From assembly GCF_001687585.2 (NCBI RefSeq), contig NZ_CP016537.2, positions 1,894,001 through 1,958,000 of the forward strand: 64,000 nt of DNA, given 5' to 3'. This document shows positions 45,392 to 55,198 of this stretch, piece after piece (position 1 is the stretch's first letter; each line of letters begins with the position of its first letter). This DNA is from Planococcus halocryophilus. Its GTDB lineage: Bacteria; Bacillota; Bacilli; Bacillales_A; Planococcaceae. The notes below the pieces were generated by a model. That model was not told the DNA's origin. It worked only from the letters and a program-made list of their open reading frames with translations, and did no database searches. The translations under genes were made by a program, and so were the position numbers.

Positions 45392-45838
45392 ATGTTCCAT
45401 GCATTCATCACTACTGGAAAGGAGAGAAGGGCCATCGAACAGGTCGAGAAAAGTATCGAAATCGTCGCTGAGCAAGTAGCGCAGCTGTTACAAGCAGAAG
45501 TAGCACTAATCGGAGGGAAAGTTCTCTTTGACAAGAAACGCACCCTCAAAATTTGTACAGCCGGCCATTCGTTTGTCTGTACATTGGATTTGGATATTTC
45601 ATTTGAGTATTTTCATGAAGATGGCTCTGCCGTTAACCGGGCAGAAATTTTGTTGTTGCCCGAGGAAGTTCAACCTTTTCTAACGGCTTTAAATACATCG
45701 GTATATCCATTTCCGACCGTTTATCGCCAATGGATTCATTCAAATCCAAACCTAGCCAGTGTATGTTTAGTCGCCACGGAGCCGCCTGAACGTTTCGCTG
45801 AACGGCTAACGATGGCTTTACAGTTAGTGGGTTGCTAA
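45392..45838 (+). CDS. Conserved hypothetical protein, DUF1259-like
   Basis: About 148 residues from the ATG chosen; the frame opens upstream at 45317 and no start has a good ribosome site. Text such as EILLLPEEVQPFLTAL followed by FPTVYRQWIHSNPNLASVC and ERFAERLTMAL resembles the second half of DUF1259 (LppY/LpqO-like) proteins, and KICTAGHSFVCTLDLDISF is a conserved core. The residues before 45392 (ALGEGVRQKTW) look like a piece of a cupin-type protein. Function unknown. Confidence 0.5.
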   Translation: MFHAFITTGKERRAIEQVEKSIEIVAEQVAQLLQAEVALIGGKVLFDKKRTLKICTAGHSFVCTLDLDISFEYFHEDGSAVNRAEILLLPEEVQPFLTALNTSVYPFPTVYRQWIHSNPNLASVCLVATEPPERFAERLTMALQLVGC

Positions 45839-45938
45839 CTACACGATAGGACGTTACCTTCACTTGCTCCTCACAAATACGGACAGTGCGAGGCTACGAT
45901 GTGGTAATCAGACTACCATGCGAAAGGGGCTTTGAAAT

Positions 45939-46295
45939 ATGTTGCTTGAATACAACAAAACTTTCGAGGAAAACGTAATGGAATTGTTAGCTAGTATACC
46001 GAGCGTTCATACTACACCTTTCCTCAACGAACCGAAGAAACAGTGTAAAAAAGATGCCTACTATCACTTGTATGTATGGCAGATCCACGAAAAAATTGTC
46101 GGGCTTATTGGAATCGAAGTACATGCCTATACCTTCATAGTCCGTCACATGGTGGTTCATCCCTCTTTTCGAAATGAAGGAATCGGACATGCCATGGTCG
46201 CAGAGGTACAACGCATGCAAGAACCGCGGGCGATGACTTCCAGTGAGGAAACAAAGCAGTTCCTCACTAAGTGCTGGGGAAATCTATTTAACTAG
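45939..46295 (+). CDS. RibT-like GNAT acetyltransferase
   Basis: A 118-residue GNAT protein. It resembles Bacillus RibT in size and layout: a short N-terminal half, VWQIHEKIVGLIGIEV, then the acetyl-CoA loop VRHMVVHPSFRNEGIGHAM near residue 68, and an ending with ETKQFLTKC. RibT is normally the last gene of the riboflavin operon; here no rib gene is near. AAAGGGG precedes the ATG. Acceptor unknown. Confidence 0.72.
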   Translation: MLLEYNKTFEENVMELLASIPSVHTTPFLNEPKKQCKKDAYYHLYVWQIHEKIVGLIGIEVHAYTFIVRHMVVHPSFRNEGIGHAMVAEVQRMQEPRAMTSSEETKQFLTKCWGNLFN

Positions 46296-46329
46296 CGCGT
46301 CATTCACCATAACGCCCACTAAATTTCCT

Positions 46330-46367
46330 GAAAGAGCCAGAACTTCTATGGAAGTTCTGGCTCTTTC
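46330..46367. terminator. Strong hairpin after the RibT-like gene
   Basis: A perfect 17-bp stem (GAAAGAGCCAGAACTTC / GAAGTTCTGGCTCTTTC) with a 4-base loop, 34 bp after the stop. T-content after it is modest, but it is the likely terminator. Confidence 0.8.
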
Positions 46368-46640
46368 AATTTCACGAATAAACCCACCATACCTAAAGAT
46401 ACAGAAACTTATCACTAAGCTCCTCCCTGCGGGTATGGTATCGTCTCGTAACGCACGGCGACTCAATTTCTGATTTATTCGACACCTTACACGCTCTCAT
46501 TCGGATTACGCTCTCTCTACTACTCATCCTGGTTTAGAAATTCTACAAATGAAGCAATACATCCGCCTTCTAAGCCTATTGAATTGGAGGGAAGTTCAAG
46601 AAAGCCATCGTAATGGGTCGCTGTCACATCAGCGACTTCT
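46368..46640. other. Intergenic stretch without recognised features
   Basis: About 270 bp between convergent genes; no open frame with a start signal and no repeat copy seen. Confidence 0.3.
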
Positions 46641-47306
46641 TCACTGAACGCTAGTCATGTCCCGAAGAAAAGGAAGAAGAGGCAGGTAGTGTAGCGCTTC
46701 TCCCTTCTGTATAGATTTTTTCATGTCATAACCACCTGGACGTACTTGAAGTTGTAAATCTTTTTTATGATGACAAACAAAATGATAACTGTGTTGAAAG
46801 GCATCGAATCTCGGCTGATTTAATTGGAGGAGCTTTGTCAGATTGTCCGATAATTTCGTTCGTTCACTCGTATTTTCAATCTTCCCCAGTAATGTTCGAC
46901 AAGAATCAACAGAAATATACCATGGGAGTTGCGGAAGTAGGATCAATGAAGTTGCTTGGGCTAAAAAGTCATATAATCGCTTGATATTATTCATATATTG
47001 CCTCACTACGGCTGAAATAAAATGCACATCATGTGTTGTCGCCACTGAATTTCTCTGCGTGCCATGCTGGTGAAGCATGTCTATCAAGATGCTTAAGCCA
47101 TGAACATCATAATGAATGCTTTTACAAACATGGCTAAGACGCTCTTTGGCTGATTGGGAATACACATGCTCAGTTTCAAGAGCTTTGCTTGGCCAAGAGT
47201 TGATAATTGTTTCAAGATTGACGAAAATCGACAGTTCTAACAATGTTTTAGGTGTCGCCACTTCATTTTCATCTGGCTTCACAGAATTTTTATTGGTGCT
47301 ACTCAT
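46641..47306 (-). CDS. Hypothetical helical protein
   Basis: A 221-residue protein rich in His, Leu and Ser, predicted mostly helical, with no signal peptide or membrane helix. Residues about 15-30 (EVATPKTLLELSIFVNLET) and 60-75 (VCKSIHYDVHGLSILIDML) look conserved-protein-like. I do not recognise a family. Only a weak AGG stands before the ATG. A real but unknown gene, or a transferred one, is likely because the frame is long. Confidence 0.5.
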   Translation of the reverse strand: MSSTNKNSVKPDENEVATPKTLLELSIFVNLETIINSWPSKALETEHVYSQSAKERLSHVCKSIHYDVHGLSILIDMLHQHGTQRNSVATTHDVHFISAVVRQYMNNIKRLYDFLAQATSLILLPQLPWYISVDSCRTLLGKIENTSERTKLSDNLTKLLQLNQPRFDAFQHSYHFVCHHKKDLQLQVRPGGYDMKKSIQKGEALHYLPLLPFLRDMTSVQ

Positions 47307-47758
47307 TACCTGGTCACGCCTATTTGTCTATTGTTCTAGTTTATCCATCTGTTTGTTGAATAGGCATTTTGCGAGCAGGTGTAACGATGATAGAAGAAAT
47401 ACCCAAATCTATAATTTTTATATATTACCATTCATTATCGGTGACAAGTCCTCTTTTCTACTTTTTACCAAAGCATGGAGTACCGAATAAGTATTCAGAA
47501 ATATACTAAAATAATTGCAAAATGAAAATCGTGCTATATCTTAAGATGAAACCTTAGTTTTACATTCTCATCAACCCAAAAATCTCCAACTAAAAACTGA
47601 TCTTGTCATATGCGGTCGTTCTTATCAATACAAATCCTCCCAGGCTCTATAGTGAGCCGAGACTGAAGGGATTCGACAAATTTCCGTTTGTTAAAAATAA
47701 ATTTTTAACGAATACTTTATGAAATAGGAGATAATCTATTCTTTCACCTTTTATTCTG
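47307..47758. other. AT-rich intergenic region
   Basis: About 450 bp holding the promoter of the hypothetical gene at 46641-47306 and the 3' flank of the PAS-GGDEF gene. A small GTTAAAAAT / ATTTTTAAC hairpin at 47692-47711 may end the latter transcript. Confidence 0.35.
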
Positions 47759-49426
47759 TTAAAAGCGATTACTCATTTTGCTTCCTTGTTTTGCCCTTTT
47801 CTCTTCATACATCGCTTGATCCGCTTCCTTGAACATCGAGGAACTCGTTGCTTGTGGATGGGGCATGGCCAGCCCAATACTGGTCGAAATAGGCAGGATC
47901 ATCCCTTCAATTGCCCATGGCTTCTTCATTTCGTTTCTGATTTTCTCGATGATGGTCAGTGCACAATTTACGGAATCTACGTTGGCCAAGAGAATGATAA
48001 ATTCATCTCCCCCTAAACGCGCCACGACATCGCCTTCAAACACCGTCGCTTTTAAGCGTCTGCCAAATTCATAGATAATTGCATCGCCGGTCTCATGTCC
48101 CCACTGATCGTTGATCTGCTTAAATTCATCAACATCCAGAAGCATTACCGCAAAATGACCCCTTTTTTCATGAAACTCCCGTAATGCTAGTTCAAGTGAC
48201 TCCTGAAAGTAGCGGCGGTTTGGCAGGTTGGTCAACGGATCGTGATAGGCGAGTGTTTCTAATTCGGCTTCATATTTTTTCTGTAAGGTGATGTCCCGAA
48301 CGATAATTACCATATGGCTGTAAGACAGAGCCTCGTCAAAAACCGGTGTCGCGAGTAATTCCGACCATATCCAGTGACCCTGTTTGTGTTTAATGCGAAT
48401 ACGTCTTTTACAAATTCGTTTCGTTTGGATAGCTTCATTTAGCGCATTTTTCAACGCTTCTCTGTCCTCCATGTGGACATTGTAAAAAGGTTCATGAAGC
48501 AAGTAATGCTCGGGTTTAATTCCATAAAGCGCTTCCACAGAAGGAGAAATGAACAAGTATTCTTTCCACCGATTGATTAAAAGTATGACGTCATGGGCAT
48601 TCTCCGCAATAATCCGGAAGTTCTTTTCGCTTTCCATATACAATTCAGCCATGTGATCCAGTTCGCGCATATCTTTTAAAATAATATAAAAGCCCGTCGT
48701 TCGATTCCCTATCTTAATAGGGATACATTTTACCAGGACACTCCGTTGTTTGTTTTCTTTCTGAAGCACATTAACCCGGAAATCTGTGTATGTGCCCTCC
48801 GTTGCTTTCCGGAAATTTATGAGCGCTTTTCGCTGATCTTGAGGAGCTACAAAATTTAAGACCTTTTGTTTATACAACTCGTCTTCAGGTGATTGTCCGA
48901 TGACCAGTCCCATCGGATTGGCTCCTGTAATTCGGCCATTTAAATCTACAGTCAAAATAGCGTCCGCATGATGTTCAAACAATGACTGGTAATAAGAGCG
49001 ATTGGTCTCTAGATTCATTAATGCTTCTGCGCTGACCTGCTTGGCTTCAACTTCTCCTGTGATGTCCTGGACAATGCTCACAACGTGAGTGCATTGTCCA
49101 CCCGCATCGAACATGGGGGTGAGACGTGTTTTGGAATGCCGAAGTTTTCCATCGGGATCTATGTAGTTGTCCTCATAGCAAATGGACTCATAACTTGTTA
49201 ACACCTTCATGTATTGTGAATGAATCATCTCGGCCAACTTAACTGTTTGGGTTTCAATAAAAGTTTTCCCAATCGAATTATGATTTAAATCCGTTTTATC
49301 CATCGCAGCTTGGTTGATAAATTCATAAAAAAGACCCTCCTCATCAACCCGGACAATAAATACCATTTCTTGTATTCCGTTCATTAATGCCCGATCAATC
49401 GACAATGATGTCTTATCTTGAATCAT
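47759..49426 (-). CDS. Triple-PAS GGDEF diguanylate cyclase
   Basis: A 555-residue soluble protein. Three PAS domains (about 10-125, 140-255 and 265-380) with PAC-like ends (VSIVQDITGE, VIIVRDITLQKK) precede a GGDEF domain (about 385-545). ARLGGDEF near residue 479 is intact. The I-site position reads FEGD in place of RxxD, so product inhibition is probably absent. It should make c-di-GMP in response to ligand or redox cues at the PAS sensors. It lies upstream of, and on the same strand as, the hypothetical gene, with a 450-bp gap. Confidence 0.92.
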   Translation of the reverse strand: MIQDKTSLSIDRALMNGIQEMVFIVRVDEEGLFYEFINQAAMDKTDLNHNSIGKTFIETQTVKLAEMIHSQYMKVLTSYESICYEDNYIDPDGKLRHSKTRLTPMFDAGGQCTHVVSIVQDITGEVEAKQVSAEALMNLETNRSYYQSLFEHHADAILTVDLNGRITGANPMGLVIGQSPEDELYKQKVLNFVAPQDQRKALINFRKATEGTYTDFRVNVLQKENKQRSVLVKCIPIKIGNRTTGFYIILKDMRELDHMAELYMESEKNFRIIAENAHDVILLINRWKEYLFISPSVEALYGIKPEHYLLHEPFYNVHMEDREALKNALNEAIQTKRICKRRIRIKHKQGHWIWSELLATPVFDEALSYSHMVIIVRDITLQKKYEAELETLAYHDPLTNLPNRRYFQESLELALREFHEKRGHFAVMLLDVDEFKQINDQWGHETGDAIIYEFGRRLKATVFEGDVVARLGGDEFIILLANVDSVNCALTIIEKIRNEMKKPWAIEGMILPISTSIGLAMPHPQATSSSMFKEADQAMYEEKRAKQGSKMSNRF

Positions 49427-49523
49427 AAATACGCCCCCACACTGCTTCTTGATAAACCTATAGCTTTTTATACTTACTTATGTTAACAGATTATTCATTC
49501 TCAATAAACATTTATCCTATGAA

Positions 49524-49547
49524 AAAGTCCTTTTTAAAGGACTTTCC
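49524..49547 (-). terminator. Terminator of the MHYT-GGDEF-EAL gene
   Basis: On the minus strand AAAGTCCTTT / AAAGGACTTT and TTTTTC follow about 85 bp after the stop. Confidence 0.75.
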
Positions 49548-49629
49548 ACTTATTAACAATTAAATTGAGTGAATCTTATGAACTACTTTATTGTTTTACT
49601 CAGCTACTATCTTCTAGCAGTAGCCACAC

Positions 49630-52017
49630 CTAACGTACAGGTGCATAAAGTTCGGTGATTTTCTCGGGAACCAACGGTTTTTGGAAATAGTAGCCTTGTG
49701 CTTGGTGGCATCCCTTAGCTTTTAAAAAGGCTAACTGCTCGATGGTTTCCACGCCTTCCGCAATTACATTCAAGTCCAAATTTCGCGCCATTTGAATAAT
49801 CGTGTCGACTAAAGCGGCATCTTTTGCATCCGTCTGGATGTTCCGCGTGAAGTATTGATCAATTTTCAAGGTATCTACCGGGAAGAGTTTTAGGTAGCTT
49901 AGAGAAGAATACCCGGTGCCGAAATCATCAATGGACAAGTGAATGCCCATCTTTTTGAGTTGGTCCATTTTCGAAATTGCGAGTGCTGCTTCTTGGATAA
50001 TGCTTTCCGTTAACTCTAACTCTAGGTACTCAGGAGCTAATTTTGATTCAGTTAAAGCGGCTGTTACGATTTCCGCCATGTTCGGTTTTGAAAACTGTTT
50101 GGCTGAAATATTGACCGCCACCCGAAACGGATCTAATCCTGCATCCTGCCAAGCTTTGTTCTGATGACAGGCTGTTCGCAACACAAAATCTCCAATATTT
50201 AAAATCATGCCACTTTCTTCTGCAATCGGAATAAATTCAGCTGGCGAAATCATGCCAAACGTTGGATGGTGCCAACGAACTAATGCCTCTACGCCCACAA
50301 TTCTTTCTGTTTCGATGTCAATCTGCGGTTGGTAGTGAACCGAAAATTCGTCTCGCTCTAAGCCTTCTCGTATGCTCAGCGCAATTTTGGATTTACGTGA
50401 GAGCGATTGGTTCATTTCCTGCGTATAAAATTGCACATTGTTTTTCCCATCTTCTTTTACGCGCTTCATCGAAATACTCGCATTTTTCATCAATTCTTCT
50501 GTAGTATCTCCGTCTGCAGGGTACAAGCTCGCTCCGATAGATAATGTAATGAAAAGCGCTTCCTCTTTGAGGACAAATTGTTGGTTAAAAGCCTCAAGAA
50601 TCTGATGAGCTAAATCCTGTGCCTCTTTGTAGTCAACATTTTGAAGCAAAATCGTAAACTCGTCTCCACTCAATCTGGCCAATGTATCTGTTTTGATGAT
50701 GCACGACTCAATGCGTTTGGCCGCTTCAATTAGTAATTCATCGCCCACTCGGTGGCTGTAGGTGTCATTTACTAATTTGAATTGATCCAGGTCTAAATAA
50801 AGAATGGTAAAGATCGTTTCTTCCTCTTTTGCTTGATCGATGGTCGCTTGCACTCGGTCATTGAACAACCGGCGGTTGGGCAACCCGGTAAGGGAATCCA
50901 AGTACACCAAGTTGCTTATACGTAGTTCATTTGTGCGGCGCTCTGTTATATCTCGAATAATCATACTGCAATACTGGCCACTGTCGGTTTCCCAGTGCCC
51001 ACTTGTCAGTTCGAGAGGGAAACGACTGCCGTTCTTTTTTACCCCCGTCAATTCGATTACTTTGTCGTCTGTTGACATAAAATCGCTTTGATACGGGTGT
51101 GTCTCTTCTTTTGGTAAGATGGTTCTGATATCTTGTTGTTCGATTTCTTCTTTGGTATACCCAAATAAGTTCTCTGCCCCACGATTCCATTGAACGACCG
51201 TTTGTTGACTGTCAATCACGACAATCCCATCTGTGGCGGACTCAATCACTGACTGAAATTGACGCGTGTACTCATCTGTGATGGACTTGACTTTCTTATC
51301 ACTTCGCAGGCTAAGAATCGCCGCTAACAGAATTAACACCATTCCACCACTTACATTGAAAGCAATATAACTGCTGTCTAATGCTCCGCCAGACACGGCT
51401 CCTAGGTGATCCATTGACACGAAACGAGCTGCGGCCATTCCAGTATAATGCATGCCCGAAACACCAATCGTAATGAAAACTGCGCTGGCTATTTTTAACC
51501 AGAAAAAACCGGAACGGTCTCTGGAGTAAAACAGTAACAACATGGCGATGAGGGAAGCTACCAATGCAATGACCACTGACATCCCCCACAAGAACGGATT
51601 GTATTCAATCGTCGCTTGCATTTGCATGGCTGCCATTCCGGTATAATGCATGGAGACAATCCCAGCAGTGATCAAGATCGCCCCTGCAATCACTTCCAAT
51701 TTTCTGACGCGCGGTTTACTAATAATCGCAAAAGCTAACCCACTCGCTACTAATGCCGGAAGAATCGATAGGATCACCAAAGACTTGTTGTAAGTGACCG
51801 GCATCGGCATCTGATAGGCCAACATGCCAATAAAATGCATGGACCAAATCCCCAAGCCCATTACGAGCACCCCTAAAGACATCCATTTCCACCGCGTTTT
51901 GCCTGTCGTCCGAAACAAAGTTCCACTGATATTCAGTGCAATAAATGAAGAGATAAAGATAACGATAAAGGAAAGCAAGATTAATCCTGCGTCATAAGTC
52001 AATGGCATTTCTTTCAA
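49630..52017 (-). CDS. MHYT-PAS-GGDEF-EAL membrane protein (YkoW-like)
   Basis: About 795 residues. The N-terminus is an MHYT sensor with seven helices and the repeated motif MHFIGM / MHYTGM / MHYTGM, which is thought to bind copper and sense O2, CO or NO. A PAS domain (about 255-370), a GGDEF domain (active site SGDEF, no RxxD) and an EAL domain follow. The EAL part is intact: EALVRWHHP, NISAKQF, ELTES, DDFGTGYSS, KIDQYF and AEGVET. Phosphodiesterase activity is likely; cyclase activity is doubtful. Bacillus YkoW has the same layout. The start is uncertain between TTG 52017 and GTG 52026; AAAGGAT fits the TTG better. Confidence 0.9.
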   Translation of the reverse strand: MKEMPLTYDAGLILLSFIVIFISSFIALNISGTLFRTTGKTRWKWMSLGVLVMGLGIWSMHFIGMLAYQMPMPVTYNKSLVILSILPALVASGLAFAIISKPRVRKLEVIAGAILITAGIVSMHYTGMAAMQMQATIEYNPFLWGMSVVIALVASLIAMLLLFYSRDRSGFFWLKIASAVFITIGVSGMHYTGMAAARFVSMDHLGAVSGGALDSSYIAFNVSGGMVLILLAAILSLRSDKKVKSITDEYTRQFQSVIESATDGIVVIDSQQTVVQWNRGAENLFGYTKEEIEQQDIRTILPKEETHPYQSDFMSTDDKVIELTGVKKNGSRFPLELTSGHWETDSGQYCSMIIRDITERRTNELRISNLVYLDSLTGLPNRRLFNDRVQATIDQAKEEETIFTILYLDLDQFKLVNDTYSHRVGDELLIEAAKRIESCIIKTDTLARLSGDEFTILLQNVDYKEAQDLAHQILEAFNQQFVLKEEALFITLSIGASLYPADGDTTEELMKNASISMKRVKEDGKNNVQFYTQEMNQSLSRKSKIALSIREGLERDEFSVHYQPQIDIETERIVGVEALVRWHHPTFGMISPAEFIPIAEESGMILNIGDFVLRTACHQNKAWQDAGLDPFRVAVNISAKQFSKPNMAEIVTAALTESKLAPEYLELELTESIIQEAALAISKMDQLKKMGIHLSIDDFGTGYSSLSYLKLFPVDTLKIDQYFTRNIQTDAKDAALVDTIIQMARNLDLNVIAEGVETIEQLAFLKAKGCHQAQGYYFQKPLVPEKITELYAPVR

Positions 52018-52195
52018 GAGGTACACATCCTTTACACGTTCAAGAAAAAATTCCTTTTTTTCACTTTACGAGAAAAAATGTGGGAATAATTTGAATGATA
52101 TTTTATTTATTTTAGCATAAATATTGCGTGATTTGCTTTTTTTATCATGAAGTAAAAGAATATGGTTCCTTCTCACTTAACTATTTTGGAAACAC

Positions 52196-52283
52196 AGATG
52201 TAGGTGCCCACTTTACAGACATATAGAAAGAGAAAAAGCTGTCGATCGCTTTTTCTCTTTCTATAATGTGTCATATGTTAACT
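52196..52283 (+). repeat. Dispersed hairpin element, copy F
   Basis: A weak left box (CCCACTTTACAGACA), a perfect hairpin AAAGAGAAAAAGC / GCTTTTTCTCTTT, right box CATATGTTAACT. Confidence 0.85.
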
Positions 52284-52375
52284 AATAATTTTACTGCTAG
52301 CTATTTCAAATAAATCCAGCTCAATTTTATACGCATCTTTCAATTTTGATAACTGCATCGGCTAAATTTCACTCA

Positions 52376-52410
52376 AATAAAAAGAGTCCATCATAATCGA
52401 TAGACTCCTT
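52376..52410 (-). terminator. Terminator of the sortase gene
   Basis: On the minus strand GGAGTCTATC / GATGGACTC is followed by five T, about 52 bp after the sortase stop. Confidence 0.78.
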
Positions 52411-52462
52411 AACCATTCATTATAACTTCCTATTTTTAAAGGAACTCTATTTGACCTATCGC

Positions 52463-53203
52463 TTAATTTTCCACCAATTCGGTATAAACTACCAGTCGCT
52501 CTTCATAATGACCAATTGCTGTATTGAAAGTACCTGTACACGTAATCAAATTCAACTGTGGTGTTGAACTGTTCCCGAAAATTTCATTCAATGGAGCATC
52601 TTCTGGTGGATACGATTGTTTATCAACGACAATAAACGTTAGTTCTGTGCCGTCGGTGCCCGTAATGTGAATCTTATCATCCGGTTCTAACTCTTTCAGG
52701 TTGTAAAAAGTTCCCGGACCTGTGAAACCATCTACATGGCCCGCTAATACGGCATTGCCATTGTTTCCTGGCTTGGCTCCAAGATTGTACCAGCCAATCG
52801 TGTGGATATCTTCTGGTGCCGCCATGTTACCATCTGCCGTCTGGCCAACCTCAATGACTTCCGCCCGTGCATCAAGTGCAGGAATTTCAATCAATGCAGG
52901 AGTGATGCCCAATGGCGTTTCAATTACTTGTTGTTCTTTTAAAGAAGAGGACGACTGTATAGTAAGAACTTTTTGCTCTATTTTTTGCTCTGCTGTTAGT
53001 TTAACTGTACCATTTTGCTGTTTTTTTTGTTCTACTGGTTGTTCAACGCTGTTATTTTCTCGTATGATTTGTTCTTTCATTTGTTGAAAAGCAAGATCGC
53101 CTTCTAAAGGTGAAGACTCGGTAGCCTGAATAGGGTTGCCACTGAAGGTGACAAAAAGAAAGAGGAGATAGAAGAGGAAGGCTTTTTTGATGATTGAAGT
53201 CAT
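52463..53203 (-). CDS. Class F sortase
   Basis: A 246-residue secreted, membrane-tethered transpeptidase. A signal/anchor helix (about 6-25) is followed by a Glu/Gln-rich linker (about 30-95) and the sortase barrel. Catalytic residues are present: His in LAGHVDGF near 155, Cys in LITCTG near 220 and Arg in YEERLVVY near 237. Size and text match class F enzymes (srtF-like, formerly part of class E/D). It should cleave an LPxTG-like signal and attach the substrate to peptidoglycan. The neighbouring gene encodes a protein with such a signal. The ATG follows AAGGAGTG. Confidence 0.9.
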   Translation of the reverse strand: MTSIIKKAFLFYLLFLFVTFSGNPIQATESSPLEGDLAFQQMKEQIIRENNSVEQPVEQKKQQNGTVKLTAEQKIEQKVLTIQSSSSLKEQQVIETPLGITPALIEIPALDARAEVIEVGQTADGNMAAPEDIHTIGWYNLGAKPGNNGNAVLAGHVDGFTGPGTFYNLKELEPDDKIHITGTDGTELTFIVVDKQSYPPEDAPLNEIFGNSSTPQLNLITCTGTFNTAIGHYEERLVVYTELVEN

Positions 53204-53264
53204 TATAGTCACTCCTTTTATAGAAGATAAAGAGAGGAAATGATTCCTCTCTCTACTAATTTAT

Positions 53265-54668
53265 TTATTCCTGTAACGACTTTCTTCTTGTGAAAATCAA
53301 AGCGCCTGCAAGTGCCAATAATGGGAACGTTACTAGCATCCAGTTCATCGTTCCTGAATCTGCCATTCCGCCCATTCCCGTCTCTGGCATTCCTGGTGCT
53401 TCAGCAAATTTTTCAGGATTCTGTTGCACGATTGCTCCTGACAATGCTTGACCAATTGTGAACATCAACGCGTGACCTTCTGTAAAGGTTTCATAAACCG
53501 CTTGATAGTCACCTTCTACGTAGCTGTTTAAAATATCAATAGTAGTTTGTTCATGCTGTTGAAGCACAGCAATCGCTGTTTCTTTCGGAAGCTTTCCTTC
53601 TGTCGCACCACTCAATAGAGTGCCCAAATCAACTGCGAATGTGTTCAACAAGTTATCCATAATTTCATTTACTTTTTCCGTGTTGCCTTCAGCTACTGCT
53701 TTGCCTAGTGCTTCACTGTCTTCGTACTGTGTTGAAAAGATTTCGTTAAAAGCGTCAGCAGCCTCTTGACCGTAAAGAGATTTAACAGCAGCTGTCATTT
53801 GTTCCGCATTAGCTTCTTGCATTTCACTCACAGCTTCAAAAGCTTCTCCGCCTTCACCCGCAGCAGCTTTATATGCTTCTACAGAAGTGGCTGTCTGGTA
53901 ATAGAAGTGCGCTCCAAGCAACTGACTAAATGTCGCTCTTAAATCGGAAGCCGGTGTGACAGCTTTCGAGTCCTCAAATTTATCGGGCATTTGCGTCACA
54001 ATCGCACTCGATAATGCCGTACCGACTGTGAACATGCGCTCATAGCCTTCATTAAATTCTGCATATGCTTCTTCGAAGTTTCCTTCGATTGAATTAGTAA
54101 GGAATTGCATTACGTCTTTTTCATGTTCTTGAAGAACTGAAATTGCGGTATCTTTCGGAAGATTCCCGCCCGTTGCTTGGCTCAAGAGAGTTCCAAGATC
54201 AGTTGGGAATGTCGTCAGCAAGTCTTTTTTGACTTGATCGATTTTTTCCTGATCGCCACTTGCTACAGCAGCACCATAACCCGCGCTGTCTTCATATTGC
54301 GTATCAAAAATTTTATCAAATGCATCGGCTGCTTCTTGTCCGTATACGGATTTTACAGCTTCTGTCAATTGTTCGCCATTTATTTCAAGCTCTTCTTGAG
54401 CTTCTGCAAGTCCTTCACCTGTTGGACCGCCTTCTTTTGCTTCATGGTAAGACAGAAGCGCTACTTCCGACTGATAAATGAAATGTGTCGATAGTAAATT
54501 ACTCAAATCAGATCGTAACTGAGCTGCAGGTGTTTCAACTGTCGGTGCCATCTCAGGGACTTGCGTGTTTCCTGTCGATGCACTTACGGTTCCAATTCCT
54601 GCTGATGCTAGTAATACTGCGCTCAATGGTACGGCTACTACGGTTTTCTTCGCTTGTTTCCAATTCAT
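53265..54668 (-). CDS. LPxTG-type cell-surface protein with a duplicated helical domain (sortase substrate)
   Basis: A 467-residue secreted protein. A signal peptide (to about residue 31) is followed by two tandem copies, about 180 residues each (about 50-225 and 240-415). Both contain LLSTHF/LLGAHF, AVKSVYGQEAADAF, IF..QYEDS, DLGTLLS.AT..LPK and the HE ligand-like VLQEHE/VLQQHE. The end has MPETGMGGMADSG, a hydrophobic helix and RRKSLQE, a cell-wall sorting signal in which Met replaces the first Leu. The duplicated all-helical unit with repeated His/Glu/Tyr looks ferritin- or DUF-like; no function assigned. AAGGAGG precedes the ATG. The sortase gene follows 61 bp downstream. Confidence 0.88.
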   Translation of the reverse strand: MNWKQAKKTVVAVPLSAVLLASAGIGTVSASTGNTQVPEMAPTVETPAAQLRSDLSNLLSTHFIYQSEVALLSYHEAKEGGPTGEGLAEAQEELEINGEQLTEAVKSVYGQEAADAFDKIFDTQYEDSAGYGAAVASGDQEKIDQVKKDLLTTFPTDLGTLLSQATGGNLPKDTAISVLQEHEKDVMQFLTNSIEGNFEEAYAEFNEGYERMFTVGTALSSAIVTQMPDKFEDSKAVTPASDLRATFSQLLGAHFYYQTATSVEAYKAAAGEGGEAFEAVSEMQEANAEQMTAAVKSLYGQEAADAFNEIFSTQYEDSEALGKAVAEGNTEKVNEIMDNLLNTFAVDLGTLLSGATEGKLPKETAIAVLQQHEQTTIDILNSYVEGDYQAVYETFTEGHALMFTIGQALSGAIVQQNPEKFAEAPGMPETGMGGMADSGTMNWMLVTFPLLALAGALIFTRRKSLQE

Positions 54669-55198
54669 GTTCAATTTCCTCCTTGTTTTTTTGTTTCTTT
54701 GACGACTTTTTACAGCCCTACTACCACTAAACGTATAAAAGATAGATATAGATCACAATTTCATTCATTTTTTCTAATCAAATGAAATTAGTTAGTAAAA
54801 CATGATGATAAGCCATAATAAATTCCATATATATGTAAATTATTAGTAATAATATTACATTTTTAACATTCCCCACCGATTTATACCTAAACCTTTTTAA
54901 TTATATCTTTATCATTTATTAGTTTTTAATAATAAAAAATACTAATTATTCCTACCAATTGGATTAATAAAAGAAACTAGGGACTATAAATTTGTTCATT
55001 TTTATCGAAGAATTTTTGACTTACATGCTGACTTCAAGAAATCAAGGTTTTAACTCTCTAATGTCATGACAATTTTTTTCCAAGAAGCTCAAAGATCTGG
55101 TCACTGAATTATGGTTTGGAAAAGGTTTTATATTTTCAGTAATACAAGATCTACCATTTAATAGAATTGAATATGACGTTTAGTTAAAAAATAACCCA
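54669..55198. other. Long AT-rich intergenic region
   Basis: About 530 bp, extremely AT-rich on its left, upstream of the surface-protein gene. It must hold that gene's promoter; no clear hexamers, open frames or repeats seen. Confidence 0.35.

Noticed and set aside
46243..46473. Opposing open frames across the hairpin at 46330-46367
   Set aside because: Both frames owe their length to the perfect inverted repeat and overlap the RibT-like gene end.
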